64,000 bases of DNA, from NCBI GenBank assembly GCA_963978895.1, contig OZ022242.1, positions 19,446,477-19,510,476 of the forward strand, in the 5' to 3' direction. The notes beneath the pieces are model-generated. The model saw only the letters and a program-made list of their open reading frames with translations, searched no databases and had not been told where the DNA came from. Both the position numbers and the translations under genes were made by a program. Shown in pieces: positions 10,457-20,834 of this stretch (position 1 is the stretch's first letter; each line of letters opens with the position of its first letter). The DNA comes from Erpobdella octoculata. Its lineage: Eukaryota > Annelida > Clitellata > Hirudinida > Erpobdellidae.

Positions 10457-11140
10457 GATGAGCGATATCTCAAATCAAGGAGATAATCGTAAAACAATCG
10501 ACTAATTGAGAAAAAGTAACGGTTTTAACAAAAAACAAAATAGCTTAGACAATAAATTATAAGTAAACCGAAATATTCGCTCTCGCTTTTGTTTACCATA
10601 GAATTTGTCGCATCTTCACATACAACGACTGACTCATTCATTCAAGTTCATTCATATTCATGATTATTTGCTCATGCAATCTCATCGATTTGTTTTCTCT
10701 TCCTCCTTATCTCACTCTCTCGCGCATGGGATCCATGCGAGAGAGAGAGAGAGAGAGAGTGAGAGAGGGAGAAGCAAAATAGAGCTTGAGGTAGTTAGTT
10801 ATGATTTGTCTGCAAAAACTTTTTTATTAGTTGGAGTGCCATTCTCAGAATTGGTATTTATATTCTATCAACATTAATCTATAACATATCCAAAAATCAT
10901 TACTGTAAGTACCTGCCCAGAGACATCGGACAAACACACAAACAACATTATGACCTAATAAAAACGTTGTAAAATACAAAAAATATAGAGAAAAAAGAAC
11001 AAACAGAAAGTTTTATTTCAAGTCTTTTTGTTTGGTGTTACTAAATAAAAAAATTCAAGATATCTTACAACGGGCTGCATAACGACAGTAATCAAAACTT
11101 TTATAAGCTAAAAAAATTCGTTCCCCCCCCCCTTAAGAAA
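10457..11140. other. LINE 5' region and unassigned sequence
   Basis: Upstream of ORF1 on the minus strand. It holds an imperfect hairpin near 10714-10760 (GCATGG/CCATGC arms flanked by CTCTCTC/GAGAGAG) with a (GA)n run, then AT-rich sequence ending in a C10 run at about 11124. The paralogue is 33279-33960. No ORF is supported; the hairpin/GA segment may be the LINE promoter region, but that is a guess. Confidence 0.45.
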
Positions 11141-11711
11141 GTCCTGGGTCCGCCGCATTGACTGACTGACCGACCAACCGACCGACCGACCGACTAACTG
11201 ACTGATAATCACTGCCGAGATAAAACGCCTTATCCTTATCATCTTTGCCTGAGTGCACTACAGCAGTAGTTTTGACTCCAGATACTGACTCGAAGGCTGG
11301 CAAACGGATCAATACGAGCTCTTTTTGAAGGTGGTTCACTTTCCGTTTTCGATGACGTTTTAAAATAATACACATACGTTTATCAACATAAAAACAAAGT
11401 AAATCAAATAGGAAGTGAAAACAAAATAAAAGATGCTGGGAGATAGATAATTATCAATAAGAAAGTATAAAAATATTGGATAAAAATTATTCAATTAAGA
11501 ACCTGGACTGACTAGCTTCTTCTGTTTCAACAGTATTTTCATTATTTAAACGATCCATCACCACATTCAACTCTTGTATAATCCAACTTTCAAGATCATT
11601 TCCAAGTTTCTTCTTGAAGCTTTCCTCACTTTTAGTTTTATGCGACACACAGTGTAACTGCCTGAAAAATGGGTAAAGTTCTAGTATAGCGTCATCGACC
11701 GATTTCTATAA
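11141..11711. other. Second GACT-repeat head and exon-like remnants
   Basis: TGACTGACTGACCGACC units are followed by TAATCACTGCCGAGATAAAACG, a diverged relative of the Hel-C 5' block. On the minus strand, 11700-11506 reads as one coherent frame (DDAILELYPFFRQLHCVSH...DRLNNENTVETEEASQSRF) ending at a CAG|GT boundary. Around 11370-11240 another frame gives ESEPPSKRARIDPFASL. These look like captured exon pieces of a host or transposase gene. The paralogue is 33976-34510. Confidence 0.4.
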
Positions 11712-12218
11712 AAACTCGGTTTAAAAAACTGTTTTTAATATAATAAGCTTAGAACATTATCAGAACATATTAAAAAAAAGTTTTTTGCAGAAAAACTCAC
11801 TAAAAACCAACTTTAAGCAAAAATATCCAAAGACAGTGTTCATACGCGGAATAATTTGGTTTTGATAATTTGGGGTGGAAAAAAAATATTTGTTTAAAAA
11901 CTCCAAAAACTAAAAATGTGAAAGTTTTACAATTTATCTATATATATATATATATATATATTCTTTTAGGCAAACTCGGTTTAAAAAACTGTTTTTAATA
12001 TAATAAGCTTAGAACATTATCAGAACATATTAAAAAAAAGTTTTTTGCAGAAAAACTCACTAAAAACCAACTTTAAGCAAAAATATCCAAAGACAGTGTT
12101 CATACGCGGAATAATTTGGTTTTGATAATTTGGGGTGGAAAAAAAATATTTGTTTAAAAACTCCAAAAACTAAAAATGTGAAAGTTTTACAATTTATCTA
12201 TATATATATATATATATA
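11712..12218. repeat. 258-bp tandem duplication flanking PLE-1
   Basis: Two near-identical units (about 11712-11960 and 11972-12218), each ending in (TA)n. The second is preceded by TTCTTTTAGGCAAACTCG (11961-11978), which is the same 18 bp that begins the PLE-1 array at 12219. The paralogous site near 34510-34750 has a single unit and no PLE tip. The duplication therefore arose with the PLE insertion. Confidence 0.85.
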
Positions 12219-12347
12219 TTCTTTTAGGCAAACTCGATTGAAAAAAGTGGCGCACTTGGCTGAATCGATTTTATTTTTAATTTTTTCCAATACTCTAAAT
12301 CGGTTTAAAAATAATTTATTCTCAAACACAAACTCCATAATCTTATA

Positions 12348-12391
12348 GGCTAATAGATCTATTTCGGCAATTTTTTGCCATCATCAGAGCC
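12348..12391 (-). ncRNA. Hammerhead ribozyme, PLE-1 3' pseudo-LTR
   Basis: Minus strand: GGCT / CTGATGA / T / GGCAA-AAAA-TTGCC / GAA / ATAGATCTAT / T^AGCC. Helix I is GGCT:AGCC, helix II GGCAA:TTGCC, and helix III is the palindrome ATAGATCTAT. Confidence 0.85.
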
Positions 12392-12567
12392 GTTTAACTT
12401 TTTAAAAATAAAATGCAGTGACTAAATGGTAAAAGATACAACTAATTGAAAGGAATTAAAATACAATTTAAATAAAAATTAAATTCATTATATACAAATG
12501 TAACAACATAAAAAATATTTAAATTAAAATAATTATAATAATAACAGTAATAACTAAATAATTAAGA

Positions 12568-14850
12568 TCAGTTAGTAAAGCCTTTAACAACGGAATTACA
12601 GTCAACTTCAAGGACGTGACTGGAAGAAGAATCACATACATTATCTATAACCTTTGAAACACAAACGTCTGGTACAAAACATTCATTCAACGAAGAAATA
12701 CCTGAAGAAACATTGGCACTATTAACATGCATATTTTTAACAGAAGTTGTAGATGAGTTAAAACATTTATTATTATTATTATTAGTTTTAATACTATTTA
12801 GAGAACCAAAAAGTTTAAGAGTTAAATCAAAAGAATACCATTGTTTATTAATTAAAGGCTTACATTTATTAATAGCTAAAGCTTCTTTTAATTTTAACTT
12901 AATGGGTTGATTTTCTTTCATTAGTATACTGGTGTTATCAATTAGAAATTTATGTGATGGTTTGATTGAATGTTGTGTTGACATATGTTGGTATATGGCA
13001 CCACTTTGACAATGCATAGTCAATCTACGAGACAGAGTAGTTCTAGTATGACCAATGTAATTTTCCACCTGACCATGTGGAAACGGACACGAAAATTGGT
13101 ACACTAGGTTGGTTTGTGCTACAGGGCTAGAAACATTATTTACACTATTTTTAATTAAAAGATTATGAGTTTTTCCATTGTTATAATAGATGTGTAACCT
13201 GAGTGTATTATCTTTATTTACAACCTTAATATTATCATACACAATGTTTTTCAACACTTTTTCATCTATTTTATAATTATTAGACATCTGATTAGCATAA
13301 TATAATGGAATTATACAAGAATTTGATGAGTTATTGGTATTAGGTTTTGAAACATGTTTTTTATCAGTAATACGTGACATAAATTTATTTATAGTTGAAT
13401 CAACAATAGAATTAGAATAATTATTATTTATCAAAAGTTGTTTCACTTGTAGAATTTCAAGGTGAAAATCAGACCATGTTTCGGAAAATTTATAGGCCCT
13501 ATTAATATAATTATTGATAACATTTAGCTTATATCTTTCAGGACAATCGCTATTATAATTAAGACAATTGCCTGTGTTTGTGGGTTTAGTATAGACCTGG
13601 CAAGATAGTTTTGATACATTTCGTGTAACTAAAGTATCCAAAAAAGGAATTTGATGTTTATTATTAGCAAGTTCATAAGTAAATTGTAGTTTAGAATTTT
13701 TTACAAATGCATCTCTCAGTTTAAATAGTTCTTCTAAGTTATCAACTGAAACAAATATATCATCAACATAACGGCAATACAGAAAAGGTTTGGTGTGATT
13801 TTCAAATACACGTGCTTCAAGATCACCCATATAAAAATTAGCGAAAGTCGGGCCCAACGGGGACCCCATAGCTACACCGTCAATTTGTACATATAAGTCT
13901 CCATTAGGTGATAAAAAAGGAGATTGCGTTGTACATATATAAAGTAATTCTTTCAAGACTTCAGGGCTGATTTGAGGAGGTTGAATACTAGGATGTGAAT
14001 AAACACACTTACAAATTATATTTATAGTGTCTATAACAGGTACGTTGGTAAACAAACTTTCAACATCTAAAGACGCAATTATATTAGAACTTCCATTACT
14101 ATGAATAAGATCAACAAAATCATAAGAAGATTTAAGACTATATTGAGAAGGACAATAAGGAGAAATAATTTTATTAATTTCTTTAGCAACATTATAAGTA
14201 ACAGCAGGACATTGTGAAATAATAGGTCTTAATGAGTTATCTTTCTTATGTATTTTAACATTACCGTAAATATAACCAGGTTTATAGTCACCTATTATTT
14301 TAGAAAAAATTGTTATCTTCTTTTTAATAAGAGTCGCAATGATCTTATTTAGTTTAGATCTGATCTTAACAGTAGGATCAGCTTTCACTTTTTGAAATTT
14401 AGAGCTGTCAGAGAGAATTGTATTGAGTTTGGAAAAATAATTGTCACGATTTAAAATGACGTACGTAGGTGATTTGTCAGCTTTACGAATAATTATCTGA
14501 GTATTTTTACGTAGTTGAGAGGCAGCATTCAATAACTTCTTAGGTAAGGTAGACTTAAAATTTGAGCATCGATGTTTATAACCTTCAGCTAGTAATAGAG
14601 GCTTCAAAGTTGATTTTACAGTAATTTTATTTTTGGCTTCTAAATTCAAGATATCATTGTACAATATTTCAAGTTCGGTTTGTTTGTGTAGTTGATCATA
14701 GGGTTTACGTAAATGATAATTATAACCGAGCATTAAAAAGTCACATTCATCGTCAGACAATTTATAATCGGACAAATTAACGTATGTAGTACAATTTTGT
14801 TTAAATAGTAACAGACCTCCATACAATCGAGAAAGTTTTTTAACAATTTT

Positions 14851-14884
<34 letters not shown>

Positions 14885-15247
14885 AACTTCCTTCACACGT
14901 TCGGATTTCGTAAAGTGTTCGTTGACAAGTTGGAGGAATTTATGGACGTCTGTACCAAAGTTGTCTTCTGTGGTTGTAGACATTTCTTCTGCGTACCTTG
15001 CCTGTAATTCTTTAAGTTCTCGTTCTTTCTGCACAATCTGAGATTGTAGAAGATCTTCAACTTTTGCATTTCGATTTGTAGCCGAAATCGAGCAAGTAGT
15101 AGTTTTTGAATACTTCGGCGCTATATGTTCTTTTAGGCAAACTCGATTGAAAAAAGTGGCGCACTTGGCTGAATCGATTTTATTTTTAATTTTTTCCAAT
15201 ACTCTAAATCGGTTTAAAAATAATTTATTCTCAAACACAAACTCCAT
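12568..15247 (-). pseudogene. PLE-1 unit 1: RT/GIY-YIG ORF split by poly(T) insertion
   Basis: The same 881-codon protein as unit 2, but 34 extra bases at 14854-14887 (30 T, G and a repeated AAC) shift the frame after residue ~122. The N-terminal part (15247-14849) ends in a Lys run, and the RT to GIY-YIG part resumes at 14826. On the coding strand the insert is a poly(A) tract flanked by GTT, suggesting a retrotransposition scar or slippage. Everything downstream is intact, including the YVDD catalytic motif. Confidence 0.9.
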
Positions 15248-15256
15248 AATCTTATA

Positions 15257-15300
15257 GGCTAATAGATCTATTTCGGCAATTTTTTGCCATCATCAGAGCC
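15257..15300 (-). ncRNA. Hammerhead ribozyme between PLE-1 units 1 and 2
   Basis: Identical core and helices to the copy at 12348. It lies 9 bp upstream of the unit 1 ATG on the minus strand. Predicted cleavage is between 15261 and 15260. Confidence 0.85.
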
Positions 15301-15476
15301 GTTTAACTTTTTAAAAATAAAATGCAGTGACTAAATGGTAAAAGATACAACTAATTGAAAGGAATTAAAATACAATTTAAATAAAAATTAAATTCATTAT
15401 ATACAAATGTAACAACATAAAAAATATTTAAATTAAAATAATTATAATAATAACAGTAATAACTAAATAATTAAGA

Positions 15477-18122
15477 TCAGTTAGTAAAGCCTTTAACAAC
15501 GGAATTACAGTCAACTTCAAGGACGTGACTGGAAGAAGAATCACATACATTATCTATAACCTTTGAAACACAAACGTCTGGTACAAAACATTCATTCAAC
15601 GAAGAAATACCTGAAGAAACATTGGCACTATTAACATGCATATTTTTAACAGAAGTTGTAGATGAGTTAAAACATTTATTATTATTATTATTAGTTTTAA
15701 TACTATTTAGAGAACCAAAAAGTTTAAGAGTTAAATCAAAAGAATACCATTGTTTATTAATTAAAGGCTTACATTTATTAATAGCTAAAGCTTCTTTTAA
15801 TTTTAACTTAATGGGTTGATTTTCTTTCATTAGTATACTGGTGTTATCAATTAGAAATTTATGTGATGGTTTGATTGAATGTTGTGTTGACATATGTTGG
15901 TATATGGCACCACTTTGACAATGCATAGTCAATCTACGAGACAGAGTAGTTCTAGTATGACCAATGTAATTTTCCACCTGACCATGTGGAAACGGACACG
16001 AAAATTGGTACACTAGGTTGGTTTGTGCTACAGGGCTAGAAACATTATTTACACTATTTTTAATTAAAAGATTATGAGTTTTTCCATTGTTATAATAGAT
16101 GTGTAACCTGAGTGTATTATCTTTATTTACAACCTTAATATTATCATACACAATGTTTTTCAACACTTTTTCATCTATTTTATAATTATTAGACATCTGA
16201 TTAGCATAATATAATGGAATTATACAAGAATTTGATGAGTTATTGGTATTAGGTTTTGAAACATGTTTTTTATCAGTAATACGTGACATAAATTTATTTA
16301 TAGTTGAATCAACAATAGAATTAGAATAATTATTATTTATCAAAAGTTGTTTCACTTGTAGAATTTCAAGGTGAAAATCAGACCATGTTTCGGAAAATTT
16401 ATAGGCCCTATTAATATAATTATTGATAACATTTAGCTTATATCTTTCAGGACAATCGCTATTATAATTAAGACAATTGCCTGTGTTTGTGGGTTTAGTA
16501 TAGACCTGGCAAGATAGTTTTGATACATTTCGTGTAACTAAAGTATCCAAAAAAGGAATTTGATGTTTATTATTAGCAAGTTCATAAGTAAATTGTAGTT
16601 TAGAATTTTTTACAAATGCATCTCTCAGTTTAAATAGTTCTTCTAAGTTATCAACTGAAACAAATATATCATCAACATAACGGCAATACAGAAAAGGTTT
16701 GGTGTGATTTTCAAATACACGTGCTTCAAGATCACCCATATAAAAATTAGCGAAAGTCGGGCCCAACGGGGACCCCATAGCTACACCGTCAATTTGTACA
16801 TATAAGTCTCCATTAGGTGATAAAAAAGGAGATTGCGTTGTACATATATAAAGTAATTCTTTCAAGACTTCAGGGCTGATTTGAGGAGGTTGAATACTAG
16901 GATGTGAATAAACACACTTACAAATTATATTTATAGTGTCTATAACAGGTACGTTGGTAAACAAACTTTCAACATCTAAAGACGCAATTATATTAGAACT
17001 TCCATTACTATGAATAAGATCAACAAAATCATAAGAAGATTTAAGACTATATTGAGAAGGACAATAAGGAGAAATAATTTTATTAATTTCTTTAGCAACA
17101 TTATAAGTAACAGCAGGACATTGTGAAATAATAGGTCTTAATGAGTTATCTTTCTTATGTATTTTAACATTACCGTAAATATAACCAGGTTTATAGTCAC
17201 CTATTATTTTAGAAAAAATTGTTATCTTCTTTTTAATAAGAGTCGCAATGATCTTATTTAGTTTAGATCTGATCTTAACAGTAGGATCAGCTTTCACTTT
17301 TTGAAATTTAGAGCTGTCAGAGAGAATTGTATTGAGTTTGGAAAAATAATTGTCACGATTTAAAATGACGTACGTAGGTGATTTGTCAGCTTTACGAATA
17401 ATTATCTGAGTATTTTTACGTAGTTGAGAGGCAGCATTCAATAACTTCTTAGGTAAGGTAGACTTAAAATTTGAGCATCGATGTTTATAACCTTCAGCTA
17501 GTAATAGAGGCTTCAAAGTTGATTTTACAGTAATTTTATTTTTGGCTTCTAAATTCAAGATATCATTGTACAATATTTCAAGTTCGGTTTGTTTGTGTAG
17601 TTGATCATAGGGTTTACGTAAATGATAATTATAACCGAGCATTAAAAAGTCACATTCATCGTCAGACAATTTATAATCGGACAAATTAACGTATGTAGTA
17701 CAATTTTGTTTAAATAGTAACAGACCTCCATACAATCGAGAAAGTTTTTTAACAATTTTAACTTCCTTCACACGTTCGGATTTCGTAAAGTGTTCGTTGA
17801 CAAGTTGGAGGAATTTATGGACGTCTGTACCAAAGTTGTCTTCTGTGGTTGTAGACATTTCTTCTGCGTACCTTGCCTGTAATTCTTTAAGTTCTCGTTC
17901 TTTCTGCACAATCTGAGATTGTAGAAGATCTTCAACTTTTGCATTTCGATTTGTAGCCGAAATCGAGCAAGTAGTAGTTTTTGAATACTTCGGCGCTATA
18001 TGTTCTTTTAGGCAAACTCGATTGAAAAAAGTGGCGCACTTGGCTGAATCGATTTTATTTTTAATTTTTTCCAATACTCTAAATCGGTTTAAAAATAATT
18101 TATTCTCAAACACAAACTCCAT
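15477..18122 (-). CDS. PLE-1 unit 2: intact Penelope-like RT with C-terminal GIY-YIG endonuclease
   Basis: 881 residues, uninterrupted. The N-terminal ~130 residues are basic and coiled-coil-like. RT core: YGNVKIHKKDNSLRPIISQ (~315-335), motif A SLDVESLFTNVP (~380), motif B QIDGVAMGSPLGPTFANFYM (~440-460), motif C RYVDDIF (~481) with the two Asp metal ligands, and a QIPFLDTLVT block (~530). The C-terminal nuclease region has VYQFSC (~703) then NYIGHTRTTLSRRLTMH (~717-733), the GIY-YIG and Arg-containing motif of EN-positive PLEs. An Asn/Ser-rich tail follows. PLE proteins make cDNA at a nick cut by their own nuclease. A hammerhead lies just upstream of the ATG. I chose the ATG at 18122 because an in-frame stop lies within the hammerhead. 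Confidence 0.93.
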   Translation of the reverse strand: MEFVFENKLFLNRFRVLEKIKNKIDSAKCATFFNRVCLKEHIAPKYSKTTTCSISATNRNAKVEDLLQSQIVQKERELKELQARYAEEMSTTTEDNFGTDVHKFLQLVNEHFTKSERVKEVKIVKKLSRLYGGLLLFKQNCTTYVNLSDYKLSDDECDFLMLGYNYHLRKPYDQLHKQTELEILYNDILNLEAKNKITVKSTLKPLLLAEGYKHRCSNFKSTLPKKLLNAASQLRKNTQIIIRKADKSPTYVILNRDNYFSKLNTILSDSSKFQKVKADPTVKIRSKLNKIIATLIKKKITIFSKIIGDYKPGYIYGNVKIHKKDNSLRPIISQCPAVTYNVAKEINKIISPYCPSQYSLKSSYDFVDLIHSNGSSNIIASLDVESLFTNVPVIDTINIICKCVYSHPSIQPPQISPEVLKELLYICTTQSPFLSPNGDLYVQIDGVAMGSPLGPTFANFYMGDLEARVFENHTKPFLYCRYVDDIFVSVDNLEELFKLRDAFVKNSKLQFTYELANNKHQIPFLDTLVTRNVSKLSCQVYTKPTNTGNCLNYNSDCPERYKLNVINNYINRAYKFSETWSDFHLEILQVKQLLINNNYSNSIVDSTINKFMSRITDKKHVSKPNTNNSSNSCIIPLYYANQMSNNYKIDEKVLKNIVYDNIKVVNKDNTLRLHIYYNNGKTHNLLIKNSVNNVSSPVAQTNLVYQFSCPFPHGQVENYIGHTRTTLSRRLTMHCQSGAIYQHMSTQHSIKPSHKFLIDNTSILMKENQPIKLKLKEALAINKCKPLINKQWYSFDLTLKLFGSLNSIKTNNNNNKCFNSSTTSVKNMHVNSANVSSGISSLNECFVPDVCVSKVIDNVCDSSSSHVLEVDCNSVVKGFTN

Positions 18123-18131
18123 AATCTTATA

Positions 18132-18175
18132 GGCTAATAGATCTATTTCGGCAATTTTTTGCCATCATCAGAGCC
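18132..18175 (-). ncRNA. Hammerhead ribozyme upstream of PLE-1 unit 2
   Basis: Same 44-nt structure as the other PLE-1 copies. Predicted cleavage leaves a transcript 5' end 13 nt before the ATG at 18122. Confidence 0.85.
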
Positions 18176-18351
18176 GTTTAACTTTTTAAAAATAAAATGC
18201 AGTGACTAAATGGTAAAAGATACAACTAATTGAAAGGAATTAAAATACAATTTAAATAAAAATTAAATTCATTATATACAAATGTAACAACATAAAAAAT
18301 ATTTAAATTAAAATAATTATAATAATAACAGTAATAACTAAATAATTAAGA

Positions 18352-20185
18352 TCAGTTAGTAAAGCCTTTAACAACGGAATTACAGTCAACTTCAAGGACG
18401 TGACTGGAAGAAGAATCACATACATTATCTATAACCTTTGAAACACAAACGTCTGGTACAAAACATTCATTCAACGAAGAAATACCTGAAGAAACATTGG
18501 CACTATTAACATGCATATTTTTAACAGAAGTTGTAGATGAGTTAAAACATTTATTATTATTATTATTAGTTTTAATACTATTTAGAGAACCAAAAAGTTT
18601 AAGAGTTAAATCAAAAGAATACCATTGTTTATTAATTAAAGGCTTACATTTATTAATAGCTAAAGCTTCTTTTAATTTTAACTTAATGGGTTGATTTTCT
18701 TTCATTAGTATACTGGTGTTATCAATTAGAAATTTATGTGATGGTTTGATTGAATGTTGTGTTGACATATGTTGGTATATGGCACCACTTTGACAATGCA
18801 TAGTCAATCTACGAGACAGAGTAGTTCTAGTATGACCAATGTAATTTTCCACCTGACCATGTGGAAACGGACACGAAAATTGGTACACTAGGTTGGTTTG
18901 TGCTACAGGGCTAGAAACATTATTTACACTATTTTTAATTAAAAGATTATGAGTTTTTCCATTGTTATAATAGATGTGTAACCTGAGTGTATTATCTTTA
19001 TTTACAACCTTAATATTATCATACACAATGTTTTTCAACACTTTTTCATCTATTTTATAATTATTAGACATCTGATTAGCATAATATAATGGAATTATAC
19101 AAGAATTTGATGAGTTATTGGTATTAGGTTTTGAAACATGTTTTTTATCAGTAATACGTGACATAAATTTATTTATAGTTGAATCAACAATAGAATTAGA
19201 ATAATTATTATTTATCAAAAGTTGTTTCACTTGTAGAATTTCAAGGTGAAAATCAGACCATGTTTCGGAAAATTTATAGGCCCTATTAATATAATTATTG
19301 ATAACATTTAGCTTATATCTTTCAGGACAATCGCTATTATAATTAAGACAATTGCCTGTGTTTGTGGGTTTAGTATAGACCTGGCAAGATAGTTTTGATA
19401 CATTTCGTGTAACTAAAGTATCCAAAAAAGGAATTTGATGTTTATTATTAGCAAGTTCATAAGTAAATTGTAGTTTAGAATTTTTTACAAATGCATCTCT
19501 CAGTTTAAATAGTTCTTCTAAGTTATCAACTGAAACAAATATATCATCAACATAACGGCAATACAGAAAAGGTTTGGTGTGATTTTCAAATACACGTGCT
19601 TCAAGATCACCCATATAAAAATTAGCGAAAGTCGGGCCCAACGGGGACCCCATAGCTACACCGTCAATTTGTACATATAAGTCTCCATTAGGTGATAAAA
19701 AAGGAGATTGCGTTGTACATATATAAAGTAATTCTTTCAAGACTTCAGGGCTGATTTGAGGAGGTTGAATACTAGGATGTGAATAAACACACTTACAAAT
19801 TATATTTATAGTGTCTATAACAGGTACGTTGGTAAACAAACTTTCAACATCTAAAGACGCAATTATATTAGAACTTCCATTACTATGAATAAGATCAACA
19901 AAATCATAAGAAGATTTAAGACTATATTGAGAAGGACAATAAGGAGAAATAATTTTATTAATTTCTTTAGCAACATTATAAGTAACAGCAGGACATTGTG
20001 AAATAATAGGTCTTAATGAGTTATCTTTCTTATGTATTTTAACATTACCGTAAATATAACCAGGTTTATAGTCACCTATTATTTTAGAAAAAATTGTTAT
20101 CTTCTTTTTAATAAGAGTCGCAATGATCTTATTTAGTTTAGATCTGATCTTAACAGTAGGATCAGCTTTCACTTTTTGAAATTTA
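18352..20185 (-). pseudogene. PLE-1 unit 3: 5'-truncated RT/GIY-YIG ORF
   Basis: Homologous from residue ~272 (KFQKVKADP) to the normal stop, so it retains all RT motifs and the nuclease but lacks the N-terminal domain. The open frame continues past 20185 into antisense sequence of unit 4 (about 18 spurious residues), which marks the inverted junction. Confidence 0.9.
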
Positions 20186-20186
20186 T

Positions 20187-20605
20187 ATATGTCAACACAA
20201 CATTCAATCAAACCATCACATAAATTTCTAATTGATAACACCAGTATACTAATGAAAGAAAATCAACCCATTAAGTTAAAATTAAAAGAAGCTTTAGCTA
20301 TTAATAAATGTAAGCCTTTAATTAATAAACAATGGTATTCTTTTGATTTAACTCTTAAACTTTTTGGTTCTCTAAATAGTATTAAAACTAATAATAATAA
20401 TAATAAATGTTTTAACTCATCTACAACTTCTGTTAAAAATATGCATGTTAATAGTGCCAATGTTTCTTCAGGTATTTCTTCGTTGAATGAATGTTTTGTA
20501 CCAGACGTTTGTGTTTCAAAGGTTATAGATAATGTATGTGATTCTTCTTCCAGTCACGTCCTTGAAGTTGACTGTAATTCCGTTGTTAAAGGCTTTACTA
20601 ACTGA
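20187..20605 (+). pseudogene. PLE-1 unit 4: 3' remnant of the ORF
   Basis: Begins at MSTQHSIKPSHK, equivalent to residue ~743, and runs to the normal stop: the end of the GIY-YIG region and the Asn/Ser-rich tail only. It is fused head to head with unit 3. Confidence 0.9.
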
Positions 20606-20781
20606 TCTTAATTATTTAGTTATTACTGTTATTATTATAATTATTTTAATTTAAATATTTTTTATGTTGTTACATTTGTATATAATGAATTTAATTTTTA
20701 TTTAAATTGTATTTTAATTCCTTTCAATTAGTTGTATCTTTTACCATTTAGTCACTGCATTTTATTTTTAAAAAGTTAAAC

Positions 20782-20825
20782 GGCTCTGATGATGGCAAAA
20801 AATTGCCGAAATAGATCTATTAGCC
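20782..20825 (+). ncRNA. Hammerhead ribozyme upstream of PLE-1 unit 5
   Basis: GGCT 20782-20785 pairs AGCC 20822-20825. CTGATGA is at 20786-20792, extra T at 20793, GGCAA 20794-20798 pairs TTGCC 20803-20807, GAA is at 20808-20810, helix III palindrome is at 20811-20820, and cleavage is predicted after T20821. The ATG follows at 20835. Confidence 0.88.
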
Positions 20826-20834
20826 TATAAGATT

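Noticed and set aside
10083..10486. Plus-strand ORFs opposite LINE ORF1 (also 32.9-33.3 and 63.5-63.9 kb)
   Set aside because: Antisense shadows of a Lys/Glu-rich coiled coil, giving Ser/Leu/Phe-rich frames.
12713..12910. 65-aa hydrophobic ORF antisense to the PLE-1 tail (four more copies)
   Set aside because: Shadow of the Asn/Lys-rich PLE tail; conserved only because the PLE copies are identical.
18352..20241. 629-aa protein with a novel N-terminus
   Set aside because: The first ~18 residues are antisense unit 4 sequence across the inverted junction; the true homologous part starts at 20185.
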